Origin: Methylococcales bacterium
GTDB lineage: Bacteria > Pseudomonadota > Gammaproteobacteria > Methylococcales > Methylomonadaceae
Reading direction: 5' to 3'
DNA: 60,778 bases
Assembly (NCBI GenBank): GCA_030693155.1
Contig: JAUYBJ010000269.1
Coordinates: 1-60,778 of the forward strand
Shown here: positions 39,903 through 50,913 of the stretch, in pieces
How the letters are laid out: every line of letters starts with the position of its first letter
How positions within the stretch are numbered: position 1 is the first letter of the stretch
Notes under the pieces: generated by a model
What the model saw: the letters and a program-made list of their open reading frames with translations, nothing else
Told to the model about the DNA's origin: nothing
The model's database searches: none
Program-made: the position numbers and the translations under genes

Positions 39903-40553
39903 ATGTCAATAGGTCTTATTGGTCGTAAATGTGGTATGACCAGAGTTTTTTGTGAAGATGGATCGTCAGTACCTGTGACTGTTCTCCAGATTGACTCAAA
40001 TAGAGTTACTCAGGTTAAAAGTATTGAGGTTGATGGTTATCGTGCTGTTCAAGTAGCAGCAGGTGATAAAAAATCTTCAAGAGTCAATAAAGCAATGGCA
40101 GGTCACTATGCAGCGGCTAATGTGACAGCTGGTCGTGGTCTTTGGGAGTTTAGACTCGAAGATGGCGAAGGTGCTGATTTGTCTGCTGGTTCCGCCTTGC
40201 CGTTAGATATTTTTACTGTGGGTCAAGTAATTGATGTTCAAGGTAAAAGTATCGGTAAAGGTTTTGCTGGTGGCATAAAACGTCACAATTTCAGTATGCA
40301 AGACGCTACTCATGGTAACTCACGTTCACATAGAGTATTGGGTTCTATCGGTATGAATCAAACGCCTGGTCGCGTTTTTAAAGGCAAAAAAATGGAAGGT
40401 CACATGGGAGCAGAGAAAGTAACTGTTCAGAATTTGACTATTCATGCTATTGATACTGAAAGAAATTTAATTTTAGTGAAAGGCTCAGTGCCTGGAGCCA
40501 AAGGTGGTGATGTGATTATTACTCCCGCCATGAAAATGCGAAATAAAGGTTAA
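39903..40553 (+). CDS. rplC: 50S ribosomal protein L3
   Basis: L3 is an early assembly protein near the peptidyl transferase centre. The 216-residue protein starts [14 protein letters not shown] and has the long loop [19 protein letters not shown] with the glutamine that is methylated in E. coli, then [23 protein letters not shown] precedes the ATG. Confidence 0.98.
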   Translation: MSIGLIGRKCGMTRVFCEDGSSVPVTVLQIDSNRVTQVKSIEVDGYRAVQVAAGDKKSSRVNKAMAGHYAAANVTAGRGLWEFRLEDGEGADLSAGSALPLDIFTVGQVIDVQGKSIGKGFAGGIKRHNFSMQDATHGNSRSHRVLGSIGMNQTPGRVFKGKKMEGHMGAEKVTVQNLTIHAIDTERNLILVKGSVPGAKGGDVIITPAMKMRNKG

Positions 40554-40556
40554 GCC

Positions 40557-41177
40557 ATGGGTTTGCAAATACCTGCTTTAAATAAACAAGATGCTGCTGG
40601 AATGGTTGAAGTTACTGAAGCCGTCTTCGGTCAGTCATTTAATGAAACATTAGTTCACCAGTTGGTTGTTCGCTATATGGCGGGTGCTCGTGCTGGTACT
40701 AAAGCACAAAAAACACGCTCGGATGTTAGCGGTGGCGGAGCAAAGCCTTGGAAACAAAAAGGCACGGGTCGCGCAAGAGCTGGAACAACCCGTAGTCCAG
40801 TTTGGCGTACAGGTGGTGTTGCTTTTGCCGCAAGACCAAGAAACTACGAGCAGAAACTAAACAAAAAAATGTTTCGTGTTGGTATTCGTTCGATTTTATC
40901 TGAGCTGTTGAGACAGGATCGTCTGGTGGTAAGCAGTGATATTCTTCCTGAAACCGTCAAAACAAAAGAGTTGAACGTAAAGTTAAAAGCAATTGATGCT
41001 AAGCGTATATTAATTGTTGTTGATAGCGTAGATGTGAATCTAGCTTTAGCGTCAAGAAATATTCCTTATGTGGAAGTGATTGAAGCAGCTAATTTAAGTC
41101 CTGTGTTATTGGTGGCAGCTGATAAAGTAATTGCTACGCCAGCAGCATTGAAGCAATTAGAGGAGTGCTTGGCATGA
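40557..41177 (+). CDS. rplD: 50S ribosomal protein L4
   Basis: L4 lines the exit tunnel and, in E. coli, controls the S10 operon through the rpsJ leader, which is absent here. The 206-residue protein has the extended-loop signature [20 protein letters not shown] and [19 protein letters not shown]. Its stop overlaps the rplW start (ATGA). Confidence 0.97.
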   Translation: MGLQIPALNKQDAAGMVEVTEAVFGQSFNETLVHQLVVRYMAGARAGTKAQKTRSDVSGGGAKPWKQKGTGRARAGTTRSPVWRTGGVAFAARPRNYEQKLNKKMFRVGIRSILSELLRQDRLVVSSDILPETVKTKELNVKLKAIDAKRILIVVDSVDVNLALASRNIPYVEVIEAANLSPVLLVAADKVIATPAALKQLEECLA

Positions 41178-41473
41178 GTGTAAATCACTATCAATTGGCA
41201 AGTGTACTTGAAGCACCAATTATCTCTGAGAAGAGTACAATTGCTGCTGAAAAAAACAAACAATTTGTTTTTAAAGTGCAAAAACAAGCGACTAAAAAAC
41301 AAGTTAAAAGTGCAGTAGAAATGATGTTTAGCGTTGAAGTTGATTCGGTTCGAGTTTTAAACGTTAAAGGCAAACAGAAACGGTTTGGTAAGTCATTAGG
41401 TCAAAGATCTGATTGGAAAAAGGCTTATGTAAAACTTAAGTCTGGTCACGATATAGAATTCTCTGCTGCTTAA
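41174..41473 (+). CDS. rplW: 50S ribosomal protein L23
   Basis: L23 forms the docking site for trigger factor and SRP at the tunnel exit. The ATG at 41174 overlaps the rplD stop (ATGA) and gives 99 residues; an ATG nine bases upstream is less likely. Markers are [28 protein letters not shown] and [20 protein letters not shown]. Confidence 0.97.
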   Translation: MSVNHYQLASVLEAPIISEKSTIAAEKNKQFVFKVQKQATKKQVKSAVEMMFSVEVDSVRVLNVKGKQKRFGKSLGQRSDWKKAYVKLKSGHDIEFSAA

Positions 41474-41511
41474 TTTATAAAGCAAAAGATCAATAGGAAA
41501 CGGTAGAAAGC

Positions 41512-42339
41512 ATGGCGATTGTAAAGTCAAAACCAACGTCACCAGGATCACGGTTTGTAATACGCATCAAAAATGATGAATTGCATAAAGGCAAACCTTA
41601 TGCTCCTTTGCTCGCTAAGAAGAGCAAAACTGGTGGTCGTAACAATAACGGGCGTATCACAACACGTCATGTCGGTGGTGGTCATAAGCAACACTACCGT
41701 ATTATTGATTTTAAACGGAATAAAACAGATATTCCAGCTGTTGTTGAACGCTTGGAGTATGATCCAAACAGAACAGCCAATATTGCGCTGATTTTGTTTA
41801 AAGACGGTGAGCGCAGATATATTATCGCTCCTAAGGGTCTTACTGTAGGTCAAGAAATTATCTCTTCAGAAACAGTGCCTGTTAAACCAGGAAATTGTAT
41901 GCCGTTGAGAAATATTCCAATGGGTACAACAGTTCATTGTGTTGAATTACAGCCAGGTAAAGGTGCCCAAATCGCTAGAAGTGCTGGTACTTCAGTGCAA
42001 TTAGTTGCTAAAGACGGCGTGCATGCAACAATCAGATTGCGTTCAGGTGAAATGCGTAAAGTGATGGCAGACTGTCACGCTGTTATCGGTGAAGTATCAA
42101 ACTCAGAGCATAACTTGATTTCACTTGGTAAAGCTGGTGCGACAAGATGGCGAGGCGTTAGACCTACTGTTCGCGGTGTGGTCATGAACCCAGTTGACCA
42201 TCCACACGGTGGTGGTGAAGGGCGGACCTCTGGTGGCAGACACCCCGTATCTCCTTGGGGTATGCCGACTAAAGGCTATAAAACAAGAAACAACAAGCGT
42301 ACTGATAATATGATTATCAGACGTCGTAAGCAGAAATAG
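41512..42339 (+). CDS. rplB: 50S ribosomal protein L2
   Basis: L2 helps join the subunits and shape the peptidyl transferase centre. The 275-residue protein has [40 protein letters not shown] and the conserved [20 protein letters not shown] end containing the key histidine. Confidence 0.98.
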   Translation: MAIVKSKPTSPGSRFVIRIKNDELHKGKPYAPLLAKKSKTGGRNNNGRITTRHVGGGHKQHYRIIDFKRNKTDIPAVVERLEYDPNRTANIALILFKDGERRYIIAPKGLTVGQEIISSETVPVKPGNCMPLRNIPMGTTVHCVELQPGKGAQIARSAGTSVQLVAKDGVHATIRLRSGEMRKVMADCHAVIGEVSNSEHNLISLGKAGATRWRGVRPTVRGVVMNPVDHPHGGGEGRTSGGRHPVSPWGMPTKGYKTRNNKRTDNMIIRRRKQK

Positions 42340-42350
42340 AGAGAACATAA

Positions 42351-42623
42351 ATGCCGCGTTCAATTAAAAAAGGTCCTTTTATTGATCATCATCTTCTGAA
42401 AAAAATTGAAGATGCTGTCAGTAGCAATAATCGGAAACCGATTAAAACATGGTCAAGACGATCAATGATTATTCCAGATATGCTGGGCTTAACTATTGCA
42501 ATCCATAATGGACGACTGCACATTCCAGTTCTCATTTCTGAGAACATGGTCGGGCATAAATTAGGTGAGTTTGCACCCACTCGTACATACAAAGGCCATG
42601 TGGCTGATAAAAAATCTAGGTAG
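42351..42623 (+). CDS. rpsS: 30S ribosomal protein S19
   Basis: S19 contacts S13 in the 30S head. The 90-residue protein starts [17 protein letters not shown] and has [20 protein letters not shown] and [15 protein letters not shown]. Confidence 0.98.
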   Translation: MPRSIKKGPFIDHHLLKKIEDAVSSNNRKPIKTWSRRSMIIPDMLGLTIAIHNGRLHIPVLISENMVGHKLGEFAPTRTYKGHVADKKSR

Positions 42624-42628
42624 GTGTG

Positions 42629-42964
42629 ATGGAAATTTCAGCAAAATTAAATAATGCCCCGCTATCTGCACAAAAAGCGCGTTTAGTTGGTGATCAAATT
42701 CGTGGACTACCCGTTGACAAGGCACTGAATGTTTTGAAATTCAGTTCAAAGAAAGCGGCCGGTATTTTCAAAAAAGTTCTGGAGTCAGCAATTGCTAACG
42801 CAGAACATAATGAAAGTGCGGATATTGACGATTTGAAAGTGTCTACCGTTTATGTCAATGAAGGGGCGACGATGAAAAGATTCAAGGCAAGAGCTAAAGG
42901 ACGTGCGAACCATATCCTTAAAAGAACCTGCCATATTACAATTAAAGTCGCAGAAGTCGAGTAG
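42629..42964 (+). CDS. rplV: 50S ribosomal protein L22
   Basis: L22 lines the exit tunnel opposite L4. The ATG at 42629 gives 111 residues (a GTG one codon upstream is the alternative) opening [20 protein letters not shown]. The tunnel hairpin region [21 protein letters not shown] is intact, with no sign of a macrolide-resistance deletion. Confidence 0.96.
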   Translation: MEISAKLNNAPLSAQKARLVGDQIRGLPVDKALNVLKFSSKKAAGIFKKVLESAIANAEHNESADIDDLKVSTVYVNEGATMKRFKARAKGRANHILKRTCHITIKVAEVE

Positions 42965-42973
42965 GGGCAGAAA

Positions 42974-43645
42974 ATGGGTCAGAAGGTACATCCAATAGGC
43001 ATACGCCTTGGTATCGTCAAAGATTGGAATTCAAGATGGTATGCAAACAGTCAGGATTACTCAGTATTCCTGCATCAAGATTTAACTGTTAGAGAGTTTA
43101 TTAGAAAAAAATTGGCTCATGCTTCAGTTAGTCGCATTCAAATCAATCGTCCAGCGAATAACGCACATATCACCATTCATACCGCTAGACCAGGTATTGT
43201 TATCGGTAAAAAAGGTGAAGATATTGACGTATTGAAGCAAGAAATATCTAAAATGATAGGTATTCCTGTTCAAGTGAATGTTGAAGAAATCAGAAAGCCT
43301 GAGTTAGATGCCCAGCTAGTTGCTGAAGGCGTTGCTCAACAGCTCGAAAAACGTATTATGTATCGTCGTGCTATGAAGCGTGCCGTTACCAACACTATGC
43401 GTTTGGGTGCTGAAGGCATTAAAATTAACGTTGGTGGTCGTTTAAATGGTGCAGAAATTGCGCGTAGCGAATGGTATAGAGAAGGTCGAGTGCCTTTACA
43501 TACCTTAAGAGCTGACATTGATTACGCAACCGCAGAAGCAAATACTACCTATGGAATTATCGGCATAAAAGTGTGGATATTCAAAGGCGAAGTATTTGAT
43601 ATGGACGCACATATTGCGTCTATTAATTCTGAACCTAAAAAATAG
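42974..43645 (+). CDS. rpsC: 30S ribosomal protein S3
   Basis: S3 lies at the mRNA entry channel and has helicase-related activity with S4. The 223-residue protein opens [20 protein letters not shown], has the KH motif [17 protein letters not shown] and the C-terminal domain with [18 protein letters not shown]. Confidence 0.98.
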   Translation: MGQKVHPIGIRLGIVKDWNSRWYANSQDYSVFLHQDLTVREFIRKKLAHASVSRIQINRPANNAHITIHTARPGIVIGKKGEDIDVLKQEISKMIGIPVQVNVEEIRKPELDAQLVAEGVAQQLEKRIMYRRAMKRAVTNTMRLGAEGIKINVGGRLNGAEIARSEWYREGRVPLHTLRADIDYATAEANTTYGIIGIKVWIFKGEVFDMDAHIASINSEPKK

Positions 43646-43661
43646 TTGAAGGGATAAAGAG

Positions 43662-44075
43662 ATGCTTCAACCTAAAAGAACTAAATTCCGTAAGCAACAT
43701 AAAGGCAGAAATAACGGTACTGCTGTTCGTGGTTCATCAGTTAGTTTCGGTGAATATGGCCTTAAATCGGTTAGTCGTGGCAGATTGACTGCAAGACAAA
43801 TCGAGTCGGCTCGTAGAACAATTACTCGTCACGTCAAGCGTGGCGGTAAAATTTGGATCAGAATTTTTCCAGATAAGCCAATTACGAAAAAACCTTTAGA
43901 AGTTCGTATGGGAAAAGGAAAGGGTAGTGTAGAATACTGGGTTGCTCAAATCAGACCAGGAACTATGTTGTATGAAATACAAGGTGTTTCTGAGGAATTG
44001 GCACGCGAAGCATTTACACTGGCGGCTGCTAAACTGCCTTTGAAGACACTTTTTACCGTTCGGACAATAATGTAA
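43662..44075 (+). CDS. rplP: 50S ribosomal protein L16
   Basis: L16 helps position A-site tRNA. The 137-residue protein starts [19 protein letters not shown] and has [10 protein letters not shown]-like and [19 protein letters not shown] segments. It shares a base with the rpmC start (TAATG). Confidence 0.98.
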   Translation: MLQPKRTKFRKQHKGRNNGTAVRGSSVSFGEYGLKSVSRGRLTARQIESARRTITRHVKRGGKIWIRIFPDKPITKKPLEVRMGKGKGSVEYWVAQIRPGTMLYEIQGVSEELAREAFTLAAAKLPLKTLFTVRTIM

Positions 44076-44272
44076 TGAAAGCAAGTGAATTACGCCAGAA
44101 ATCAAAAGACGAGTTAGGGGCTTTGATGCTCGATTTATCGCGTGAGCGATTTAATCTTAGAATGCAAAAAGGTACAGGTCAACTGTCCAAGCCAGACCAA
44201 GTAAAAAAGGTCAGACGCGATGTGGCTCGTATCCAAACCATATTAAATGAAATGGCGAGCGCGAAATCATGA
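44075..44272 (+). CDS. rpmC: 50S ribosomal protein L29
   Basis: L29 sits near the tunnel exit beside L23. The 65-residue two-helix protein reads [19 protein letters not shown] at its start and has [12 protein letters not shown]. It overlaps rplP by one base and rpsQ by four (ATGA), so the three are translationally coupled. Confidence 0.97.
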   Translation: MKASELRQKSKDELGALMLDLSRERFNLRMQKGTGQLSKPDQVKKVRRDVARIQTILNEMASAKS

Positions 44273-44532
44273 GTGAAAATGTAACTAAATTGCGAACCAT
44301 CACTGGTCGTGTTGTAAGCAATAAAATGGACAAGACTATTACAGTCTTAGTTGAGCGAGTTGTAAAGCATCCTGTGTATGGAAAATACATTAAGCGTTCA
44401 ACTAAAATGATGGCGCACGATGAGCAGAATCTTTGTCAAGAAGGTGATGTCGTTGCTATTACCTCATGCAGACCGATGTCTAAGCATAAAACCTTTAAAT
44501 TGGTTTCAGTTTTAGAAAGTGCTAACAAATAG
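44269..44532 (+). CDS. rpsQ: 30S ribosomal protein S17
   Basis: S17 binds 16S rRNA early in assembly. The 87-residue OB-fold protein has [39 protein letters not shown] and the late [12 protein letters not shown]. It closes the S10 operon part of the block. Confidence 0.97.
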   Translation: MSENVTKLRTITGRVVSNKMDKTITVLVERVVKHPVYGKYIKRSTKMMAHDEQNLCQEGDVVAITSCRPMSKHKTFKLVSVLESANK

Positions 44533-44569
44533 CAATCAGCTATTTATATACAGATAACAGGAATAAATC

Positions 44570-44938
44570 ATGATTCAGATGCAAACTAACCTTGACGTCG
44601 CCGACAATAGCGGTGCAAAAAGGGTCATGTGTATCAAAGTATTAGGGGGTTCGCATAGACGCTATGCTGGTATTGGTGACATCATCAAGGTCAGTATTAA
44701 AGATGCAATCCCTCGTGGTAGAGTAAAAAAAGGCGAAGTCTACAATGCTTTAGTAGTGAGAACAGCTAAAGGTGTTCGTAGACCAGACGGTTCTGTTATT
44801 CGTTTTGACGGAAACGCAGCTGTTATTCTCAACAACAATTTACAGCCCTTAGGTACACGGATTTTTGGGCCTGTAACGCGTGAGTTAAGAGGTGAGAAAT
44901 TTATGAAAATTATCTCTCTGGCTCCTGAAGTATTATAA
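44570..44938 (+). CDS. rplN: 50S ribosomal protein L14
   Basis: L14 contributes to an intersubunit bridge and is the first gene of the spc operon in E. coli. The 122-residue protein has [19 protein letters not shown] and the [20 protein letters not shown] segment. Only 37 bases separate it from rpsQ, and I see no clear promoter there. Confidence 0.98.
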   Translation: MIQMQTNLDVADNSGAKRVMCIKVLGGSHRRYAGIGDIIKVSIKDAIPRGRVKKGEVYNALVVRTAKGVRRPDGSVIRFDGNAAVILNNNLQPLGTRIFGPVTRELRGEKFMKIISLAPEVL

Positions 44939-44952
44939 GTTGGGGTTTTAAG

Positions 44953-45270
44953 ATGCAAAAAATTAAAAAAGGCGATGATGTAATCGTTCGTACTGGTAAA
45001 GACAAAGGTAAGAGCGGTAGAGTAACTAAAGTTTTGAAAGATAACAAAGTTTTAGTTGAGGGCATCAATCAAGTCAAGAAAAATCAAAAACCCAACCCAA
45101 ATGCTGGTGTTTCAGGTGGAATTATCGTCAAGGATATGCCGATTAATATTTCCAATGTAGGATTGTATAATCCTGTGACAAAAAAAGCAGATCGTGTCGG
45201 CTTTAAATTTCTGGAAGATGGAAAAAAAGTCAGATATTTTAAGTCGACAAATGAAGTTGTTGATGCGTAA
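44953..45270 (+). CDS. rplX: 50S ribosomal protein L24
   Basis: L24 initiates 50S assembly. The 105-residue protein carries the KOW motif [20 protein letters not shown] and [19 protein letters not shown]. Confidence 0.97.
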   Translation: MQKIKKGDDVIVRTGKDKGKSGRVTKVLKDNKVLVEGINQVKKNQKPNPNAGVSGGIIVKDMPINISNVGLYNPVTKKADRVGFKFLEDGKKVRYFKSTNEVVDA

Positions 45271-45278
45271 GGTGAATC

Positions 45279-45818
45279 ATGGCTAGATTAGAATCCGTAT
45301 ATAAAGAAACCGTACTTCCTGCTTTAATGGAGCAGTTCGGTTATAAGTCTGTGATGCAGGCACCGCGTATTACCAAAATAACCCTGAACATGGGTGTAGG
45401 TGGAGCGGTTGCAGATAAAAAAGTTTTACTGTCAGCAGTTGGCGACATGGAAAAAATTTCTGGTCAAAAGCCAGTTATCACACTGGCTAGAAAGTCTATC
45501 GCTGGTTTTAAAATCCGTGATGATATGCCTATTGGTTGCAAAGTAACTTTGCGTAGCGATAGAATGTATGAATTTTTGGATCGTTTAATTAGTATTTCTA
45601 TTCCGCGAATTCGCGATTTTAGAGGCTTAAGTCCTAAAAGTTTTGATGGTCGTGGTAATTATTCAATGGGTGTTAAAGAGCAAATCATTTTCCCTGAAAT
45701 TGATTATGACAAAATCGACACTTTGCGTGGTATGGATATTACTATTACCACAACAGCTCAAAACAACGAAGAAGGTTTGGCGTTGTTAAAGCTGTTCAAC
45801 TTTCCATTTAAGCACTAA
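45279..45818 (+). CDS. rplE: 50S ribosomal protein L5
   Basis: L5 binds 5S rRNA and contacts P-site tRNA. The 179-residue protein has [20 protein letters not shown], the [20 protein letters not shown] stretch and [20 protein letters not shown], and matches E. coli in length. Confidence 0.98.
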   Translation: MARLESVYKETVLPALMEQFGYKSVMQAPRITKITLNMGVGGAVADKKVLLSAVGDMEKISGQKPVITLARKSIAGFKIRDDMPIGCKVTLRSDRMYEFLDRLISISIPRIRDFRGLSPKSFDGRGNYSMGVKEQIIFPEIDYDKIDTLRGMDITITTTAQNNEEGLALLKLFNFPFKH

Positions 45819-45830
45819 GGGCTTTTCGAC

Positions 45831-46136
45831 ATGGCAAAAAAATCAATGATTGCGCGTGAAGATAAGCGCAAGAAATTAGTAAAGAAATTTGATGTTAAGC
45901 GTAGAGCTTTGAAAGAAGCGATTAGAAGTCCAAATACATCATTTGAAGCTAAAGAAGCTGCTCAGTTACAACTTCAAAAATTACCAAGAGACTCTGGCGT
46001 GACAAGAGTGCGCAACCGTTGTAATTTAACGGGTCGTCCACATGGGTATTACCGCAAGTTTGGTCTTAGTCGTAACAAGCTAAGAGAAGCAACGATGCGC
46101 GGTGACGTACCTGGCGTAGTCAAAGCAAGTTGGTAA
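45831..46136 (+). CDS. rpsN: 30S ribosomal protein S14
   Basis: S14 is part of the 30S head. The 101-residue form lacks the paired CxxC zinc motifs, so it is the long, zinc-independent type. It starts [20 protein letters not shown] and ends [19 protein letters not shown]. Confidence 0.97.
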   Translation: MAKKSMIAREDKRKKLVKKFDVKRRALKEAIRSPNTSFEAKEAAQLQLQKLPRDSGVTRVRNRCNLTGRPHGYYRKFGLSRNKLREATMRGDVPGVVKASW

Positions 46137-46152
46137 TGGTTGGAGAATTAGA

Positions 46153-46548
46153 ATGAGTATGACAGATCCAGTAGCAGATATGCTGACCCGTATAAGAAAC
46201 GGTCAATCTGCTGGTAAAAAAAGTATTAAACAACCCTCGTCGAAATTGAAAATATCAATTGCTCAAGTCTTAAAAGACGAAGGTTATATTACAGATTTCA
46301 GCACCGAAACAACAGGTAGTCATACTGAAATGACTGTCGAGTTGAAGTACTATAAAGGTGCGCCTGTAATCGAGAACATAAAAAGAATTAGTAGACCTGG
46401 TTTGCGTATTTATAAGTCTAAAGACGAATTGCCAAAAGTGCTTGGTGGCTTAGGGATTGCTATTGTATCAACATCAAATGGTGTGATGACCGATAGAGCT
46501 GCCCGTGCCATTGGACACGGCGGCGAAGTTATCTGTACTGTTTGTTAA
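46153..46548 (+). CDS. rpsH: 30S ribosomal protein S8
   Basis: S8 binds the central domain of 16S rRNA and in E. coli represses spc translation at rplE. The 131-residue protein has [39 protein letters not shown] and the [20 protein letters not shown] end. Confidence 0.98.
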   Translation: MSMTDPVADMLTRIRNGQSAGKKSIKQPSSKLKISIAQVLKDEGYITDFSTETTGSHTEMTVELKYYKGAPVIENIKRISRPGLRIYKSKDELPKVLGGLGIAIVSTSNGVMTDRAARAIGHGGEVICTVC

Positions 46549-46562
46549 TGTAGGCTAGATTT

Positions 46563-47096
46563 ATGTCAAGAATTGCTAAAGCCCCGGTCATTATCCCCAG
46601 TGGTGTGGATATAAAACTAGAGGGTAACAATATGACCGTAAAAGGCAGTAAAGGTCAGTTATCGTTTGATTTAAATCCCGCTATTAGCGTGGAAATTACT
46701 GATAATGTAATTTCTATGCAGTGGAATAAAGATGATAAAAATGCTACCGCTCAAGCAGGTACTGCGAGAGCTATCGTTAGTAACATGGTGACTGGCGTTT
46801 CTACTGGATTTGAGAGAAAGTTGACACTGATTGGTGTTGGTTACAGAGCACAAGCCAAAGAAAATATCCTTAGTTTGTCGCTGGGCTTTTCCCATCCAGT
46901 TGATTTTGAAGTGCCAGCAGGTGTTTCAGTTGAAACACCTACTCAAACTGAAATACTCGTCAAGGGAAGTGACAAGCAGCAAGTAGGTCAAGTAGCTGCA
47001 AAAATCAGGGCATATCGTCCACCAGAGCCTTATAAAGGTAAAGGTGTCAGATACGCTGACGAACATGTTGCAAGAAAAGAAGCTAAGAAAAAGTAA
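46563..47096 (+). CDS. rplF: 50S ribosomal protein L6
   Basis: L6 lies near the factor-binding centre. The 177-residue protein starts [20 protein letters not shown], has the [20 protein letters not shown] repeat region and ends with [18 protein letters not shown]. Confidence 0.98.
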   Translation: MSRIAKAPVIIPSGVDIKLEGNNMTVKGSKGQLSFDLNPAISVEITDNVISMQWNKDDKNATAQAGTARAIVSNMVTGVSTGFERKLTLIGVGYRAQAKENILSLSLGFSHPVDFEVPAGVSVETPTQTEILVKGSDKQQVGQVAAKIRAYRPPEPYKGKGVRYADEHVARKEAKKK

Positions 47097-47105
47097 GGTA
47101 GCGTG

Positions 47106-47459
47106 ATGGATAAGAAACAAACTCGTATGAAGCGCGCATTAAAATTGCGTAGCCAAATTAAAAAATTAGGCGCGACACGTTTGTCAATCCACAAAACATC
47201 ACAGCATATTTATGCTCAAGTGATAAGTGGCGATGGCACAACAACGTTAGCAAGTGCATCAACTACCCAAGCAGAAATTAAAGCGGCGTTAAAAAATACC
47301 AATAATATCGCTGCTGCAACTGAAGTTGGCAAATGGGTTGCTCAAAAAGCAATCGCTGCGGGCGTAACAGAAGTTGCTTTTGATCGTTCTGGCTTTAAAT
47401 ACCATGGTCGCGTTAAAGCATTGGCTGATGCTGCACGCGAAGCTGGTTTGAAATTTTAG
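47106..47459 (+). CDS. rplR: 50S ribosomal protein L18
   Basis: L18 binds 5S rRNA with L5 and L25. The ATG at 47106 gives 117 residues, the E. coli length (a GTG one codon upstream is possible). Markers are [20 protein letters not shown] and the end [20 protein letters not shown]. Confidence 0.97.
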   Translation: MDKKQTRMKRALKLRSQIKKLGATRLSIHKTSQHIYAQVISGDGTTTLASASTTQAEIKAALKNTNNIAAATEVGKWVAQKAIAAGVTEVAFDRSGFKYHGRVKALADAAREAGLKF

Positions 47460-47468
47460 GAGAATAAA

Positions 47469-47975
47469 ATGGCTACAGCACCCGCTCAAGGTAGTACTGA
47501 CGGTTTACAGGAAAAGTTGGTCAATGTAAGACGTGTGGCAAAAGTTGTAAAAGGTGGTAGAGTGTTCGGCTTTACTGCGTTGACAGTTGTAGGCGACGGT
47601 GAAGGTCGCGTTGGTTACGGCGTGAGCAAAGCCCGCGAAGTTCCTATTGCTATTCAAAAGTCTTTAGAGCAAGCGCGTAAAAATATGCGTAAAGTGTCTT
47701 TAAAAGGCGATACGTTGCAATACCCAATTATGAATACCACAGGTGCTGCGAAAGTTTATATGCAGCCTGCTTCCGAAGGTACAGGTATCATTGCCGGTGG
47801 CGCAATGAGAGCAGTATTTGAAGTAGTTGGTGTACATAACGTCTTAGCAAAATGTATTGGTACTAACAATCCTATTAATGTTGTGAGAGCAACTATTAAT
47901 GGTTTGACAGGAATGCACAATGCTAACCAGATAGCTGCAAAACGTGGCTTATCAGTTGATCAGATTATCGGATAG
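47469..47975 (+). CDS. rpsE: 30S ribosomal protein S5
   Basis: S5 acts in decoding accuracy next to S4. The 168-residue protein has [20 protein letters not shown] (spectinomycin loop of wild type), [20 protein letters not shown] and [19 protein letters not shown]. Confidence 0.98.
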   Translation: MATAPAQGSTDGLQEKLVNVRRVAKVVKGGRVFGFTALTVVGDGEGRVGYGVSKAREVPIAIQKSLEQARKNMRKVSLKGDTLQYPIMNTTGAAKVYMQPASEGTGIIAGGAMRAVFEVVGVHNVLAKCIGTNNPINVVRATINGLTGMHNANQIAAKRGLSVDQIIG

Positions 47976-47980
47976 TTGCA

Positions 47981-48166
47981 ATGGCTGGTACTAAATTAAG
48001 TGTTACGATGACAAAAAGCAAGTTTGGACGTTTACCACGTCATCAAGCCTGCTTAAAAGGCTTGGGACTACGAAAAATCAACCAAACAGTTGAAGTCCTG
48101 AATACTGCTGAAAACAGAGGTATGATAAACAAAGTATCGTACATGCTAAAAGTCGAGGAAGTATAA
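47981..48166 (+). CDS. rpmD: 50S ribosomal protein L30
   Basis: The 61-residue protein has [20 protein letters not shown] and [20 protein letters not shown], typical of bacterial L30. Its stop overlaps the rplO ATG by one base (TAATG). Confidence 0.96.
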   Translation: MAGTKLSVTMTKSKFGRLPRHQACLKGLGLRKINQTVEVLNTAENRGMINKVSYMLKVEEV

Positions 48167-48600
48167 TGTTTTTAAATACCATCCAAGCAAGCGAAGGATC
48201 TCGCAAAAAATCGAAACGCGTAGGACGCGGTATTGGTTGTACACTTGGCAAAACTTGTGGCAGAGGTCACAAGGGTCAAAAAGCGCGTAGTGGCGGTTTT
48301 CATAAAGTTGGTTTTGAAGGCGGTCAAATGCCTTTACAACGTAGATTACCTAAAATTGGTTTTACTTCACGCAAAAGTATGTACTCAGCTGAGGTTCGCT
48401 TGCACGAGTTGAATGACTTGGTTGCTGATATTATTGATTTAAAAGTTTTGATTGACGCAAATATCGTTCCTGCGTTTACTAAAACAGCAAAAGTCATTAA
48501 ATCAGGTGAAGTTAGCAAAGCTGTTACTCTTAAAGGTATTAAAGTGACTGGCGGAGCTAGAGAATCTATCGAAGCTGCTGGCGGAAAAGTAGAGGCGTAA
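48166..48600 (+). CDS. rplO: 50S ribosomal protein L15
   Basis: L15 is a late-assembling core protein. The 144-residue product has [40 protein letters not shown] and RRLPKIGF. It abuts the secY start without a gap, so SecY synthesis is coupled to L15. Confidence 0.97.
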   Translation: MFLNTIQASEGSRKKSKRVGRGIGCTLGKTCGRGHKGQKARSGGFHKVGFEGGQMPLQRRLPKIGFTSRKSMYSAEVRLHELNDLVADIIDLKVLIDANIVPAFTKTAKVIKSGEVSKAVTLKGIKVTGGARESIEAAGGKVEA

Positions 48601-49923
48601 GTGAATACTTCAAGAGCTCAGATGGCTAACAAAGTCGGCGGTTCTTCAGAACTGAAAGCACGTTTGCTTTTTGTTTTGGGTGCTTTTTTTGTTTACCGAG
48701 TAGGTGCGCACATTCCTGTTCCAGGAGTTGATCCTAAAGCACTAGCGGTTATGTTTGAGCAACAAAGCGGTTCTATTCTGGATATGTTTAATATGTTTTC
48801 AGGTGGTGCTTTGATGCGATTAAGTTTGTTTGCTCTTGGTATCATGCCCTATATTTCAGCATCAATTATTATGCAGTTGATGACCGTTGTGATTCCCACA
48901 ATGGAACAGATGAAAAAAGAGGGTGAGTCAGGGCGACGTAAGATTTCCCAGTATACCCGCTATGGCACGGTAGTCTTGGCAACCTTCCAAGCGATTGGTA
49001 TCTCTGTTGCATTACAGAATCAAACGGCTGGTGGGCTGTCAGTTGTTTTGAATTCAGGTGTAGGTTTTGTCGCAATAACTACTATCACCTTGGTTACTGG
49101 AACCATATTCTTGATGTGGCTAGGCGAGCAGGTTACTGAGCGTGGTATCGGCAACGGTATTTCAATGATTATCTTTGCAGGTATTGTGTCTGGTTTGCCA
49201 AAAGCAGTTGGCGGTACATTGGAGCTGGCTAGAACAGGTGAAATGAACGGCGGATTTATTATTCTGTTATTCTTGTTATCTATTTCAGTAACAGCACTTG
49301 TTGTCTTTGTGGAAAGAGGTCAGAGACGGATTCTGATTAACTATCCGAAAAGACAGCAAGGTCGTAAATTATACGCAGGACAAAGTAGTTTCTTGCCATT
49401 AAAGCTCAATATGGCGGGTGTTATTCCACCTATATTTGCTTCAAGTATTATTTTGTTTCCAGCAACTATAGCTGGCTGGTTTGGCAATAGTGAAGGTTTT
49501 GGTTGGCTACAGGATGTTGCTACAATGCTCTCGCCTGGGCAGCCTGTTTATGTAATGTTTTACGCAACAGCGATTATATTCTTTTGTTTTTTCTATACCG
49601 CATTGGTATTTAATTCAAAAGAGACCGCAGAAAACTTAAAAAAATCAGGCGCATTTTTACCAGGCATCAGACCAGGTATTCAGACCAGTGCTTACATAGA
49701 CAAAGTAATGACACGATTAACTTTAATCGGTGCTTTTTATATTACTTTGGTTTGTTTGCTACCTGAGTTTTTAATAGTATATTGGAACGTTCCGTTCTAC
49801 TTTGGTGGAACGTCTTTATTGATTATTGTAGTAGTCGTCATGGATTTTATTTCGCAAATGCAAACCCATGTTATGTCTCAGCAATATGAAGGCTTGATGA
49901 AAAAAGCCAATCTGAAAAAATAA
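48601..49923 (+). CDS. secY: Protein translocase subunit SecY
   Basis: SecY is the channel of the SecYEG translocon. The 440-residue protein has ten membrane helices, the opening [20 protein letters not shown], the plug region [20 protein letters not shown] and the cytosolic loop [19 protein letters not shown] with the SecA-contacting arginine. It starts with GTG directly after the rplO stop. Confidence 0.98.
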   Translation: MNTSRAQMANKVGGSSELKARLLFVLGAFFVYRVGAHIPVPGVDPKALAVMFEQQSGSILDMFNMFSGGALMRLSLFALGIMPYISASIIMQLMTVVIPTMEQMKKEGESGRRKISQYTRYGTVVLATFQAIGISVALQNQTAGGLSVVLNSGVGFVAITTITLVTGTIFLMWLGEQVTERGIGNGISMIIFAGIVSGLPKAVGGTLELARTGEMNGGFIILLFLLSISVTALVVFVERGQRRILINYPKRQQGRKLYAGQSSFLPLKLNMAGVIPPIFASSIILFPATIAGWFGNSEGFGWLQDVATMLSPGQPVYVMFYATAIIFFCFFYTALVFNSKETAENLKKSGAFLPGIRPGIQTSAYIDKVMTRLTLIGAFYITLVCLLPEFLIVYWNVPFYFGGTSLLIIVVVVMDFISQMQTHVMSQQYEGLMKKANLKK

Positions 49924-49937
49924 TTTAGGAGTTAGCT

Positions 49938-50051
49938 GTGAAGGTTCGTGCTTCGGTTAAAACAATTTGCAGAAAGTGCAAAATCGTAAAAAGAAATGGT
50001 GTTGTTAGAGTCATCTGTGAAGATGGTAGACATAAACAACGCCAAGGCTAG
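49938..50051 (+). CDS. rpmJ: 50S ribosomal protein L36
   Basis: A 37-residue frame starts at GTG 49938, preceded by AGGAG, and ends with TAG. The protein begins [20 protein letters not shown] and ends HKQRQG. The C-x-x-C at residues 11-14, a later Cys (27) and His (32) form the zinc-binding (C+) type. It lies between secY and rpsM as in E. coli. Confidence 0.96.
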   Translation: MKVRASVKTICRKCKIVKRNGVVRVICEDGRHKQRQG

Positions 50052-50057
50052 AATTTG

Positions 50058-50086
50058 TTGTGCCAAGATTAGTGTAATGCTATAAT
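50058..50086 (+). promoter_or_regulatory. alpha operon promoter upstream of rpsM
   Basis: TTGTGC (50058-50063) and a perfect TATAAT (50081-50086) are 17 bases apart. The start would fall about 35 bases before the rpsM ATG, giving the rpsM-rpsK-rpsD-rpoA-rplQ genes their own transcription. Confidence 0.75.
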
Positions 50087-50104
50087 CTGGCACTTAACTT
50101 TAGA

Positions 50105-50123
50105 ATACTACTCAGGGGAGTAT
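50105..50123 (+). promoter_or_regulatory. hairpin over the rpsM ribosome-binding site
   Basis: ATACT (50105-50109) and AGTAT (50119-50123) can pair and would hide GGGGAG (50115-50120), the ribosome-binding site of rpsM. In E. coli S4 represses this operon at a pseudoknot in the same place; a similar control is inferred, not shown. Confidence 0.45.
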
Positions 50124-50127
50124 CTGG

Positions 50128-50484
50128 ATGGCACGTATTGCCGGGATAAATGTACCAGATCATAAACACGCAGTGATCGCTTTAACTGCAATTTATGGTG
50201 TAGGTCGTCAAACAGCAAGTGAAATTTGCGTTGAGGTAGGTATAGCACCTTCCATAAAAATAAAAGAACTGACTGAAGAGCAATTGGAAGCTATTCGTAG
50301 TGTCGTTTCGAAGATGACAGTGGAAGGTGATCTGCGTCGTGAAGTTTCTATGAATATCAAGCGTTTGATGGACCTAGGTTGCTATCGCGGAATAAGACAT
50401 CGCCGAGGTTTGCCTTTGAGAGGACAAAGAACGAGAACTAACGCTCGTACTCGTAAAGGTCCGCGTAAACCGATTAGAAAATAA
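50128..50484 (+). CDS. rpsM: 30S ribosomal protein S13
   Basis: S13 contacts P-site tRNA and the 50S subunit. The 118-residue protein starts [19 protein letters not shown] and ends with the basic tail [19 protein letters not shown]. Confidence 0.98.
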   Translation: MARIAGINVPDHKHAVIALTAIYGVGRQTASEICVEVGIAPSIKIKELTEEQLEAIRSVVSKMTVEGDLRREVSMNIKRLMDLGCYRGIRHRRGLPLRGQRTRTNARTRKGPRKPIRK

Positions 50485-50509
50485 GATATTCCTTTAAGAG
50501 ATAAAAGTA

Positions 50510-50896
50510 ATGGCTAGTCCCAATCGCGCTAGAAAACGCATCAAAAAAGAAGTTGCTGATGGCATCGTTCATGTACACGCTTCTTTCAATAACACTATCA
50601 TAACGATTACAGATAGAAAAGGTAACGCTTTGTCTTGGGCGACCTCAGGTGGCTCAGGCTTCCGTGGTTCCAGAAAAAGTACTCCATTTGCCGCACAGGT
50701 TGCTGCTGAAAAAGCAGGTATCGTTGCGCAAGAATTCGGCATGAAAAATCTTGATGTTATGATCAAGGGCCCAGGTCCAGGTCGCGAATCTGCGGTGCGT
50801 TCTTTGAACAACCTAGGATTTAAAATTAATAATATCGTTGACGTAACACCCATTCCACATAATGGTTGCCGTCCACCTAAGAAACGCCGCGTTTAG
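50510..50896 (+). CDS. rpsK: 30S ribosomal protein S11
   Basis: S11 lies on the platform near the Shine-Dalgarno helix. The 128-residue protein has [38 protein letters not shown] and the conserved end [17 protein letters not shown]. Confidence 0.98.
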   Translation: MASPNRARKRIKKEVADGIVHVHASFNNTIITITDRKGNALSWATSGGSGFRGSRKSTPFAAQVAAEKAGIVAQEFGMKNLDVMIKGPGPGRESAVRSLNNLGFKINNIVDVTPIPHNGCRPPKKRRV

Positions 50897-50913
50897 AAAT
50901 CTGGAGTAGCATC